From positions 1 to 31,446 of the forward strand of contig CAZRHR010000026.1 of NCBI GenBank assembly GCA_964599915.1: a stretch of 31,446 bases of DNA. Reading direction: 5' to 3'. The first letter of the stretch is position 1; each line of letters opens with the position of its first letter. The DNA is from CAZRHR01 sp964599915. GTDB lineage: Bacteria > Bacteroidota > Bacteroidia > CAIKAF01. The notes under the pieces are model-generated. The model was not told the DNA's origin and searched no databases. It saw only the letters and a list, made by a program, of their open reading frames with translations. Below, piece by piece: positions 1 through 8,143 of the stretch. Made by a program: the position numbers and the translations under genes.

Positions 1-312
<312 letters not shown>

Positions 313-380
313 TCTTTAAACGCTCACACTTCTGTGCTACGAAATTATTTCTCTCGTCCAACATATCTTATTTAAGGTTT

Positions 381-491
381 TATGGTGACTATAGCGTCGG
401 TGTCCACCTCTTCCCATCCCGAACAGAGAAGTTAAGCCCGACAGCGCAGATGGTACTGGGGTAACACCTGGGAGAGTATGTCGTCGCCGCC
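381..491 (+). rRNA. rrf: 5S ribosomal RNA
   Basis: The gene has the canonical 5S core (CCATCCCGAACAGAGAAGTTAAG around 414-436) and the terminal helix I, in which GGTGAC (384-389) pairs with GTCGCC (483-488). The length of about 111 nt is typical. It follows the 23S gene on the same strand and is closed by an intrinsic terminator. Both ends are set by helix I and could be off by a few bases. Confidence 0.96.
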
Positions 492-498
492 TTCACAA

Positions 499-530
499 GA
501 AGCCCTGCAGTAATGCGGGGCTTTTTTTTT
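499..530 (+). terminator. Intrinsic terminator of the rRNA operon
   Basis: A stem AAGCCCTGC (500-508) / GCGGGGCTT (515-523) with one G-T wobble and a 6-nt loop runs straight into a tract of T residues (522-530). It lies 8 bases after the 5S gene and ends the rrn transcript. Confidence 0.92.
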
Positions 531-559
531 ATCCCGAGGGAACTTCGTAGAGTCCCTTC

Positions 560-849
560 CTCTTCGAGTCCGCGTAAGGGCAGATGGTGATCTGCCCTTA
601 GGGTTCGTCAGTATTTTAGGCTCTTCGTAGGTTCGGGTATGGGCAGATGATGATCTGCCCTTAGGGTTCGTCAGTGTTTTAGGCTTTTCGTAGGTTCGGG
701 TATGGGCAGATGATGATCTGCCCTTAGGGTTCGCCAGTATTTTAGGCTCTTCGTAGGTTCGGGTATGGGCAGATGATGATCTGCCCTGCTGAGTCGCCAG
801 CGCTTTCGGCTCTTCGTAGGTTCGGGTATGGGCAGATGATGATCTGCCC
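560..849. repeat. 63-bp tandem repeat array with five palindromic hairpins
   Basis: The palindrome GGGCAGAT-GATG-ATCTGCCC occurs at 578-597, 641-660, 704-723, 767-786 and 830-849, at an exact 63-bp period. The 8-bp arms are identical in all five copies; only copy 1 has a changed loop (GGTG). The 43-bp spacer drifts modestly (copy 4 most), ending each time in TTCGTAGGTTCGGGTAT. Copy 1 has an 11-bp arm (575-585 / 590-600) and a degenerate left flank from about 561. The array fills the 376-base gap between the 5S gene and the convergent glucosaminidase gene. No conventional gene is visible in it. One minus-strand frame is stop-free but lacks ATG, GTG or TTG starts. Possible roles are a structured RNA, a bidirectional barrier to transcription, or a REP-like protein- or gyrase-binding site; none is shown by the sequence. 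Confidence 0.95.
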
Positions 850-867
850 TTAGGGTTGCAGATTCTC

Positions 868-1956
868 TTAGGGCCTTAGCCTAAGATACGTGCCAGGTGT
901 CAACGTACTTCCTAGGTCAGCTCCGTTTCTCTTTAAAAGCCATTTTAAGGAAACGCCATAGCTTTGTGATATACTATGCCATGTTTCGCCTTCTTTTACC
1001 AAATGGGTTTCTATCCCCTTCGCTGCTGCATTCCGCTTTGGCTCCAAAAATACGATCGTGCCTGGCTTGATATCTGTGTGTAAACTCCAGTCGTTATATT
1101 GCGACAAGGTTCTAGGACTTAGCTCGTGCTTTTCACAAATGCTTGCTTCATTATCCTCCTGACCTGCTATAAGCACCTTCAGTCCATTAATAAATGTGAT
1201 TTGACTTCTTACTGGCGAAGTCGTGGTTGGCTTGCTCGAAAATGTGCCTACTTTTCTTGTTTCCTGAGTCTGCAGTGCGCTTGAACTTTGGGTCGGTGTT
1301 TTCCTTTGAGAAGATGCTGTTACAGGTGATGGGCCGCCATCTACTGCGGCCTCTGGTTTTTTAGAGGGGGGTGAATTGGCTCCTGAGGTTGAAGCCTCAA
1401 TCTCTTGTATAATTTGTAATTCTCTACTGGCCTCATCAGGCTGACCCTCTAGGACCATTTTATCATATTTTGCGAGTTGGTAGCGCTCAATGAGTCCGAT
1501 GAGTAATGGCGCATAATTGGGGTTGGTGGCGTAACCGGCTGCTTTGAGTCCATGCGCCCATCCCTGATAGTCTGTTTTTTCCAATAAAAACAAGCCTTTG
1601 TATCGCTCACGAGAGGTTAAAAAGTGGGCATGGTCTTTATAGGAATCCAAAACATCGCTATATTTTCTGAAGCATTCATCTTTTTCATCATCATCTTGAA
1701 TATAGGTAGGTCCCGACCATTCTTTATGACACTTTATACCAAAATGATTATTTGCTTCTCGTGCCAGTGGACTATTACCAGAACTGGATTCTAGGATTCC
1801 TTGTGCCAATGTTATACTGGCTGGAACTCCTGTAATTCGCATGTTTTCCATTGCTGCATGCGCGTAGATTTCAATGTATTGCTCCGTACTTAGTTTTTCA
1901 CCATTTCCCGGTGTACCCGCATATAGCGTGAAACTTATTAATAGTAACTTGAACAT
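868..1956 (-). CDS. Exported glucosaminidase (GH73-like) with LysM repeats
   Basis: This is a predicted peptidoglycan hydrolase of the Flgj/AcmA-like glucosaminidase group, 362 aa. Residues 1-13 form a short hydrophobic export signal. The catalytic domain spans about 25-165 and contains LAQGILESSSGNSPLA with the likely catalytic Glu56, followed by NNHFGIKC. A low-complexity Ser/Thr/Pro/Gln linker (about 185-250) leads to two LysM-type modules (about 255-308, divergent, and 315-362, clear: HLVKEGETWHSISQSYGVS), which bind peptidoglycan. It probably acts in the periplasm in cell separation or wall remodelling. The gene stands alone, converging on the repeat array, with its stop only 18 bp from the last hairpin. 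The start ATG is the only one that retains the signal. I see no good TAnnTTTG box in front of it. Confidence 0.88.
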   Translation of the reverse strand: MFKLLLISFTLYAGTPGNGEKLSTEQYIEIYAHAAMENMRITGVPASITLAQGILESSSGNSPLAREANNHFGIKCHKEWSGPTYIQDDDEKDECFRKYSDVLDSYKDHAHFLTSRERYKGLFLLEKTDYQGWAHGLKAAGYATNPNYAPLLIGLIERYQLAKYDKMVLEGQPDEASRELQIIQEIEASTSGANSPPSKKPEAAVDGGPSPVTASSQRKTPTQSSSALQTQETRKVGTFSSKPTTTSPVRSQITFINGLKVLIAGQEDNEASICEKHELSPRTLSQYNDWSLHTDIKPGTIVFLEPKRNAAAKGIETHLVKEGETWHSISQSYGVSLKWLLKRNGADLGSTLTPGTYLRLRP

Positions 1957-2067
1957 ATCGTCTACTTTAAAATTGTAATTGGTAGGATTTAGCTAGAACT
2001 CACCTCTTACAAATTTAAAACGACGCTTCCTGGTTTATGTTATCCCAAGAACTGAGTTTTTAACCTT

Positions 2068-2520
2068 CTATGGTTCATAATCAGGACTTTTTTCATCGGC
2101 GTCGGGTTCCTCCCATTCGGCCAAAATCTCTTCCCAATCCTCTGGGTCCATCATGGGCTCTTGTGAACCTAAATTTCTTCTATGTTTTTTGGTCGGACGT
2201 CCTTTTCCCCATTGTGCAGCAGGCCAGCTTCCCGGAACTACTATTTTTGGCGGCGTCAGATCCTGTAAAAAGAATATTTTGTCCTTCGCTGCTATTCTTT
2301 GGCTTGGGATAAGGAGGATCTTGTATTTTCGGTACCCTCCGGGTAGACGAATTTCAAGCTCATCTCCCGGAAAAACATATTTTGATGGTTTTAGACTTTC
2401 TCCTCCCAATCGCAATTTTCCTGCTTTGATAAGCCGGGTGGCTTCTGTCCTAGTCTTTGCAAACCGAACAGCCCACAACCATTTATCTGCACGTTCAGCC
2501 GGAAGACCTTGTTGTATCAT
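2068..2520 (-). CDS. S4-domain RNA-binding protein (Hsp15/HslR-like)
   Basis: This is a 150-aa protein with an N-terminal S4 domain (about 9-70; ADKWLWAVRFAKTRTEATRL, then IKAGKLRLGG). That signature is typical of Hsp15, which in E. coli binds stalled 50S subunits carrying nascent chains and helps recycle them. The tail is rich in basic and then acidic residues (ending EEPDADEKSPDYEP), as in Bacteroidota homologues. The start overlaps the recG stop by 4 bases (ATGA), so it is probably translationally coupled to recG. The family call is solid; the exact ribosome role is inferred from E. coli. Confidence 0.87.
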   Translation of the reverse strand: MIQQGLPAERADKWLWAVRFAKTRTEATRLIKAGKLRLGGESLKPSKYVFPGDELEIRLPGGYRKYKILLIPSQRIAAKDKIFFLQDLTPPKIVVPGSWPAAQWGKGRPTKKHRRNLGSQEPMMDPEDWEEILAEWEEPDADEKSPDYEP

Positions 2521-4619
2521 GAGATTTGGGACCAGTTGGAAAAGGATTTCGCTCTTACTTGTAAATACCGATGTAGGGTAAAATGTTCTGGCAGATGAAG
2601 ATGCGGGTCTTTTTGTAAAATATCTATAGCTGATTGTCTGGCTTGATATAACAATGCTTGGTCGGTGCTCAAATCTGCAATTTTAAATTGTAAATCGCCA
2701 CTTTGCCGTGTTCCTTCTATTTCTCCCGGGCCTCTAAGTTGTAAATCTACTTCCGCAATTTTAAATCCATCATTGGTTTCACACATGGTGCGCATACGCA
2801 CCCGACCCTCTTCGGATAACTTCTCTCCGGTAATTAAAATACAATAGGATTGATCCCCGCCTCTTCCTACCCGTCCACGCAATTGGTGCAATTGACTTAG
2901 CCCAAATCTTTCCGCACTTTCTATGACCATAAGGGTCGCATTAGGCACATTTACACCCACTTCAATCACCGTGGTGGCCACCATAATATGATATTTTTTT
3001 GCCAAAAAGGCCTGCATGGCTTCTTCCTTTTCTTCAGGTTTCATTTGTCCATGCACCATCACAATGTTATACTGAGGGAGTGCATTTTTTAATCGTTCAT
3101 ATCCTTCTGCTAAATTTTCATAATCTACTTTTTCGGACTCCTCGATTAAGGGAAATACCACATACGCTTGAAACCCTTTGTCTATTTCTCTTCTCATTAA
3201 GTCAAATGTCCAGCTTCTTCCAGAAGGATACCTATGAATGGTTTGTACCGGTTTTCTACCGGGCGGCAGCTCATCTATCACGGAAAGATCTAAATCGCCA
3301 TAACGGGTCATCGCCAAAGTTCGTGGGATGGGGGTGGCCGTCATTACTAATATATGCGGTGGCAAAACTGTGTTTTTAGTGTAAAGCCTAGCCCGTTGTG
3401 CTACCCCAAACTTATGTTGTTCATCAATCACTGCCAATCCCAACTTTTGAAAATCTACTTTTTCCTCTAAAATGGCATGGGTACCTACCAAAATATGCAA
3501 ACTTCCGTCCCGCAGGCGTTCATCAATATCTCGTCTGGCCGCAACTTTGGAACTTCCGGTAAGCAGTGCAATGGTTACTCCTGTAGATTGGAGCAAAGCT
3601 GACATCCCATGAAAATGTTGGGTCGCCAAAATTTCTGTGGGGGCTAGCATACACGCTTGAAAACCATTATTGATGGCCATGAGCATGGTCAAAAGTGCCA
3701 CTATGGTTTTCCCGGAGCCGACATCGCCCTGAACCAAACGATTCATCTGTTTGCCAGTTAAAATGTCGGAGCGAATTTCTTTGAGTACCCGCTTTTGCGC
3801 TTGGGTAAGGGTAAAGGGTAAATGATGGTTATAAAAAGTCTGGAAAATTCCGGAGAGGTCAGGAAATAAATGTCCCGGAGAGGTTTGTTTACGCTCTTGT
3901 CTGGCTTGAAGCATACGAATTTGGGCGATAAACAACTCCTCAAATTTCAGTCGCTGCCTTGCCTTTTCCATGGCTTGCTGGCTACCTGGCAGGTGGATAT
4001 CCCGAATGGCTTGATCACGAGAGGGTAAATGATAAGCTTGCAGCAAGGATTCAGGAAGATTTTCGCTGATTTTTCCCGGATATAATTCCCAAAGATGTTT
4101 CACCATCTTGGCGATGAATCGGGTGTCCACCCCTTTGGCTTTAGCCTTTTCCGTAGTGGAATACACCGGCTCTAGTCCCTTTTTCAAGGGCTTGTCCGGC
4201 ACAAGGACTTCCATTTCGGGGTGAGCAATGTTCAATTGGCCATTAAAAACACTGGTTCGCCCAAAAATTAAATATTCTTTATCCGGGTAAATTTGGTCCT
4301 TGGCCCATTTTACTCCGGTAAACCAAACCAGTTCCACACTTCCTGTTCCGTCTTCAAAAAGGGCTGTTAATCTTTGGCGGTGCCCTTTACCTTCCAACAA
4401 TTTTACATAAGAAAATTTCCCTCGAAACTGCACCTGCATTCCGGCCTGTCTGCAATCTACAATTTTCTGAATCTGGCTGCGATCCACATAACGGAAAGGA
4501 AAATACGCCAACAAGTCTCCCATCTTGTGGATGTGAAGTTCCTTGTTCAAAATTTCTGCTTTTCTAGGGCCCACCCCCTTTAGGAACTCAATGGGCGTAT
4601 CCATGACTGATTTCCCCAT
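2517..4619 (-). CDS. recG: ATP-dependent DNA helicase RecG
   Basis: RecG remodels stalled replication forks and Holliday junctions. The 700-aa protein has an N-terminal OB/wedge domain (about 50-140), Walker A GDVGSGKT (298-305), the DExH box DEQH (399-402), motif III MTATPIPRT (about 426-434) and the C-terminal helicase motif ending QLRGRVGRG. Length and motif order match the family. I place the start at ATG 4619: the upstream in-frame TTG at 4628 lies inside a TAnnTTTG promoter box (4626-4633), so it is probably not translated. ATG 4604 (MDTPIEFLKG) is a weaker alternative. The gene overlaps the downstream S4 gene by 4 bases and is 45 bp from the upstream HhH gene, from which it has its own promoter. 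Confidence 0.97.
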   Translation of the reverse strand: MGKSVMDTPIEFLKGVGPRKAEILNKELHIHKMGDLLAYFPFRYVDRSQIQKIVDCRQAGMQVQFRGKFSYVKLLEGKGHRQRLTALFEDGTGSVELVWFTGVKWAKDQIYPDKEYLIFGRTSVFNGQLNIAHPEMEVLVPDKPLKKGLEPVYSTTEKAKAKGVDTRFIAKMVKHLWELYPGKISENLPESLLQAYHLPSRDQAIRDIHLPGSQQAMEKARQRLKFEELFIAQIRMLQARQERKQTSPGHLFPDLSGIFQTFYNHHLPFTLTQAQKRVLKEIRSDILTGKQMNRLVQGDVGSGKTIVALLTMLMAINNGFQACMLAPTEILATQHFHGMSALLQSTGVTIALLTGSSKVAARRDIDERLRDGSLHILVGTHAILEEKVDFQKLGLAVIDEQHKFGVAQRARLYTKNTVLPPHILVMTATPIPRTLAMTRYGDLDLSVIDELPPGRKPVQTIHRYPSGRSWTFDLMRREIDKGFQAYVVFPLIEESEKVDYENLAEGYERLKNALPQYNIVMVHGQMKPEEKEEAMQAFLAKKYHIMVATTVIEVGVNVPNATLMVIESAERFGLSQLHQLRGRVGRGGDQSYCILITGEKLSEEGRVRMRTMCETNDGFKIAEVDLQLRGPGEIEGTRQSGDLQFKIADLSTDQALLYQARQSAIDILQKDPHLHLPEHFTLHRYLQVRAKSFSNWSQIS

Positions 4620-4625
4620 ACGTAA

Positions 4626-4633
4626 CAAAGGTA
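4626..4633 (-). promoter_or_regulatory. recG promoter -7 box (near-leaderless)
   Basis: On the minus strand this reads TACCTTTG, a perfect match to the Bacteroidota -7 consensus TAnnTTTG. It ends 6 nt before the recG ATG, which predicts a transcript with almost no 5' leader. The -33 region is weak (CTTAG instead of TTTG). Confidence 0.55.
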
Positions 4634-4664
4634 ACGAAACCTTGCTGGGACTAAGGACGATTGC

Positions 4665-6770
4665 TTATTTTTTCCGTTTAAAATTGATGAAACGGAAATT
4701 GTATTTCATCTGTACCTTGAATTCGGTTCTAACATTTCCATTGATAAGATCCAACCCGGAGCCAATGGAATTGCGGTTTTCAAAGTACGTTTGGGCAATT
4801 CTAAACCAAATATCTAAATCTCGTACAGGTTCTATTTTCATGTTGAGGTACCAACGCATGCCTTTGTCATTAAAGCCCGGTACGGAAAAACTGTATAAAA
4901 CATCATTTTCATAAGTGAAAATGCGGGCATCAAAATCGTTGACTTGAAACAAAGCAATCCGTGCGGAAAAATCTACTGGAATTTTCGTCGGCTTATACAC
5001 TACGTCCTGATACACCATAAATCCTTCTCCTAAGGTTTGGTCCGGACGGCGGTTGGTGGCGTATTCAAAGCGACTTCTCAGTTTAAGTTGTCGGTTTACC
5101 TCATAGGTAAAGTTAAAGCGATAATTGGTGCGGCCTTGGTGAATGAGTGGGTCCGTAAACTCATTATCTTCTTTTCCATCTAGGGGTCTAAACTGATGCC
5201 TTACACGTACATAAGCTTCTACTTTTCGGCTTGGAATATAGGATAATTGCCCTAAGGCTTCATAGCCCTGCGCGGGCGAACTAATGCCAAATCGCATCCA
5301 GGGATAGGAAAAAATATCTACATACCCCTGAAGTTTAAAGTACTTAATCGGCGTAGTTTCAAAACCTACATATAGGCCCGTCTCATTGTTATCTGCCAAC
5401 CGATCCGATATGGCGTTGGAATTATTGTTCTGATAGCGTTCTCCAAATTGGCGGTATAGCATGGCCAGCGAGAAATTGGGGTGAACTGCAGCCTGCACCC
5501 CATGGGTCATGGCAAAACCTCCATTTTCACTTACCGAAAACTCACCATAGGCATAAAATTTCCCGAGTAAAACGTCATAGTCTACACCTGCATTGAACAA
5601 TTGGGTTCCTCTGAAACGATACAAGTTATACGCTTGGTCGGATGGGGTAACAGCGGCAGAATAAATGGTTTGTACTGCCGTTGCACCAATATTAAATTTC
5701 CCTCCCCTGTAAGTCACATGACCACCATACATGGTTTCCCCAATGGTTTCCTTTTTGGATAATTCCGAAACGGTGCGGTGAAATCCTGACTCCAGTAAAC
5801 TTGCCACCTCCAATTCTTCTCCTGTGAGTGAATCTCCTTGCGCCACCGTTCCATCAATTCTTTTATGGCTGAAAAAACCTGTTACATCGAAACGACCAAG
5901 TCTGGCCTCAGCCGCCACACCTCGGTTAAAATTGAAGGCATTGGTGGCTGTATATTGTCTCACGCCAACGGGGTAGCGCTTTACGTTCATTACATACGCC
6001 GTTTTGCCAAACGCCAGTCCTGTCCATAAGGTTAAGCCTTGCCCAAATTGAAGTTGGTAGTCGCCAATGGCAATTTTTTTGAAAATGCCCACATCTCTGA
6101 TAAATAGGTGCGCAGAATTAAAGTCAAATCCTTGGGGCTGCGATCCTCTGAAAAACTCTTCTCCACGGTCTTTTCTTCCGGCCCAACCAAAAGAAACCTT
6201 ATCCTTATAGGTAAACCTGTATCGGGCAAACAATTGATAGGAACTGCCCAGATATCCATCCGTGGGGTCTACTTTATTCCTTCTAAAACCTTCCTGCTCT
6301 TCGAGTAAATCCACCACCCGTGTCACGATTTCATTTTTCCCGTATTTGAAAATGCTGGAAAGCCTTGTTTTCTGCTTTTCTTCCACGGGAGCAACGGTAA
6401 GAAAGGGGTATAAAACGTAAAGGGTTTCTACATTCCAACCCGGAATCAGCTGCATTTCATAGATGGAAAGCAGTGGGCCATTTCTCTTGATATAATCGAA
6501 TAGTGCGAGAATTTGGGGCTCACTGAGGAGGTTAAGTTTGGCTAAATCGTCTTTGGTGGTTTGGTTTAGGTTAATGGGATTGTCATAGAAATAGTACAAA
6601 TCTTCCACCAAGGCAGTATAATCCAATTCGTTTTCTGTGGTTTCAGAAATGGTCTCAATCAATCGCTCAATGGCATTTTCTTTTACCGGATTCGAACCCG
6701 TTTGAGCCTTAACGTCAACGCCTATGAACCAGAGGCATACACCGATCAACCAAATTGCTCCACTCCTCAT
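4665..6770 (-). CDS. Exported helix-hairpin-helix protein with predicted outer-membrane beta-barrel
   Basis: This is a 701-aa protein of unknown function, of a kind common in Bacteroidota. A signal peptide (1-22, cleavage likely after VKA before Gln) is followed by a ComEA-type helix-hairpin-helix region (about 65-122; PINLNQTTKDDLAKLNLLSE). The rest (about 150-701) is rich in alternating aromatic/polar beta-strands (for example FNFTYEVNRQLKLRSRFEYA) and ends in NFRFINFKRKK, which suggests an outer-membrane barrel. The start is ATG 6770, which overlaps the stop of the upstream PorV/Q-like gene by 4 bases (ATGA); the longer upstream frame would lack a proper signal peptide. Coupling to a second outer-membrane protein suggests the two act together. 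HhH motifs often bind DNA, so a surface DNA role is conceivable but unproven. Confidence 0.7.
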   Translation of the reverse strand: MRSGAIWLIGVCLWFIGVDVKAQTGSNPVKENAIERLIETISETTENELDYTALVEDLYYFYDNPINLNQTTKDDLAKLNLLSEPQILALFDYIKRNGPLLSIYEMQLIPGWNVETLYVLYPFLTVAPVEEKQKTRLSSIFKYGKNEIVTRVVDLLEEQEGFRRNKVDPTDGYLGSSYQLFARYRFTYKDKVSFGWAGRKDRGEEFFRGSQPQGFDFNSAHLFIRDVGIFKKIAIGDYQLQFGQGLTLWTGLAFGKTAYVMNVKRYPVGVRQYTATNAFNFNRGVAAEARLGRFDVTGFFSHKRIDGTVAQGDSLTGEELEVASLLESGFHRTVSELSKKETIGETMYGGHVTYRGGKFNIGATAVQTIYSAAVTPSDQAYNLYRFRGTQLFNAGVDYDVLLGKFYAYGEFSVSENGGFAMTHGVQAAVHPNFSLAMLYRQFGERYQNNNSNAISDRLADNNETGLYVGFETTPIKYFKLQGYVDIFSYPWMRFGISSPAQGYEALGQLSYIPSRKVEAYVRVRHQFRPLDGKEDNEFTDPLIHQGRTNYRFNFTYEVNRQLKLRSRFEYATNRRPDQTLGEGFMVYQDVVYKPTKIPVDFSARIALFQVNDFDARIFTYENDVLYSFSVPGFNDKGMRWYLNMKIEPVRDLDIWFRIAQTYFENRNSIGSGLDLINGNVRTEFKVQMKYNFRFINFKRKK

Positions 6771-7588
6771 TTTCCGAACGCGTAACTTAAAGAGGCCTGT
6801 GGCGCAAAGCCTAAAATTTGATGCCAACGTGCGGCAACATCCAAAATGAGACGCTTTTTCAAGTGCAAGCCCATGCCAAATGAAGGCATCATGGGATTGG
6901 TATTCAATCCAATTCGGACGTACAATGGCTCTGCCAAATGATATTCCGCTCCAGCACGGAAAGTAGGTTCGTATAAAAGGTCTTTTTCAAATTCGGCGGT
7001 AGCGGTCAGTTTGTCATTGAATTTATACAACATGCCTAACCGGAAAATGGTAGCCATTTTTTCTCGGTTAAAATCGGCCACTGGAGTGCGCGTTGGGTTG
7101 AAAATATGCCCGCCAATATGCCACTTTTCACTTACCCGAACTAAAAATGACACTTCTCCAGAGGCGGTAAACAAACTTCCGTAAATGTCTCCAAACTGCA
7201 TGTAATGCAGGTTTAATTGTACGCCTAAAGAGAAAGTTGGGCCGAAATTTTTTGCATAAGCAAATCCAATTTTATTTTCATTGTATTCGCTATATCCGAA
7301 GCGATAAAGGTTTAACCCAAAGGTCCCTTTGTTTTTAATTGGGGCGGCAAAAGCGATTCCTTGGCCCATCAACTCAGGCATAAAATACCTGTTTTCATAG
7401 AACGCTCCAACGGTGGGTTTTTCTAAAAAGGCCAAACTCGCTTGGTTGTTCCAAGACCCGTAAATGTCTGTTAGTGCGACTGAGGCATGCCCTAAGGCTG
7501 CAGAACGCGCACTAAACGGGGAATTTTGTGCAACTAAGGTGAGCGGCCACAAAATAAAAAGACCTAAGGCCTGTAAAAATCTTCTCAT
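6767..7588 (-). CDS. PorV/PorQ-like outer-membrane beta-barrel protein
   Basis: This is a 273-aa exported protein: signal peptide about 1-20 (cleavage before Gln, LVAQ), then the family start SARSAALGHASVALTDIYGS with the WNNQASLA motif. Repeated amphipathic strands continue to a C-terminal ASLSYAFGK, as in barrels whose last strand ends near the C terminus. This N-terminal pattern is shared by the PorV/PorQ group, some members of which serve the type IX secretion system. The gene starts 3 bp after purE and is coupled by an ATGA overlap to the HhH barrel gene. It is therefore co-transcribed with purine genes, a link that may reflect only compaction. Which PorV/PorQ subgroup it belongs to is not certain. 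Confidence 0.68.
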   Translation of the reverse strand: MRRFLQALGLFILWPLTLVAQNSPFSARSAALGHASVALTDIYGSWNNQASLAFLEKPTVGAFYENRYFMPELMGQGIAFAAPIKNKGTFGLNLYRFGYSEYNENKIGFAYAKNFGPTFSLGVQLNLHYMQFGDIYGSLFTASGEVSFLVRVSEKWHIGGHIFNPTRTPVADFNREKMATIFRLGMLYKFNDKLTATAEFEKDLLYEPTFRAGAEYHLAEPLYVRIGLNTNPMMPSFGMGLHLKKRLILDVAARWHQILGFAPQASLSYAFGK

Positions 7589-7591
7589 ACC

Positions 7592-8140
7592 TTACAATTC
7601 ATTCCTGCTTGCAAAAGGACTTTGCACTTGGTTTGGATATACGAAAGAATGAATTTCTTTGGCTTGTTCCAACACTATTTGGTGTAAACTCCTCATGTGG
7701 TCCGTCAATTTTTTTTGGATTTCTTCCGAGTCGTTTGCAAGGATACGGATGGCCAATAAGGCTGCATTCGCACTTCCATTCAACGCTACGGTCGCTACTG
7801 GAACTCCCGATGGCATTTGTAAAATACTCAAAATACTATCTAAACCTATGAGGGAATTTTTGGATTGAATGGGAACGCCAATCACGGGTAAAATAGTCAT
7901 GGAAGCCACCATGCCTGGAAGGTGAGCCGCACCACCAGCTCCTGCAATAATTACCTTTAAACCTCTTGATAATGCGGTTTTTGCATATTCAATCATCCGG
8001 TCCGGGGTGCGGTGTGCAGACACGACCTCCATCTCAAACGGAATCCCAAATTCTGAGAGCAAATCCGCTGCTTTCCTCATGATTTCTGCATCCGAACTGC
8101 TGCCCATGATGATGCCTACCAGCGCCTTTTGTTGTTCCAT
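7592..8140 (-). CDS. purE: N5-carboxyaminoimidazole ribonucleotide mutase PurE
   Basis: PurE converts N5-CAIR to CAIR in de novo purine synthesis. The 182-aa protein has the class I phosphate-binding loop GSSSD (13-17), SAHRTP (41-46) with the catalytic His43, and GAGGAAHLPGM (67-77), all in family order. It follows purK after 3 bp and precedes the PorV/Q-like gene by 3 bp, so it sits in the middle of a compact operon. Partnership with PurK confirms the class I, mutase-type enzyme. Confidence 0.97.
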   Translation of the reverse strand: MEQQKALVGIIMGSSSDAEIMRKAADLLSEFGIPFEMEVVSAHRTPDRMIEYAKTALSRGLKVIIAGAGGAAHLPGMVASMTILPVIGVPIQSKNSLIGLDSILSILQMPSGVPVATVALNGSANAALLAIRILANDSEEIQKKLTDHMRSLHQIVLEQAKEIHSFVYPNQVQSPFASRNEL

Positions 8141-8143
8141 AGG

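Noticed and set aside
578..849. CRISPR array
   Set aside because: The whole 63-bp unit repeats, including the spacers, which are nearly identical; there are no unique spacers and no cas genes.
2070..2581. Long plus-strand frames opposite the S4 and recG genes
   Set aside because: They are antisense shadows of well-supported genes and have no family features.
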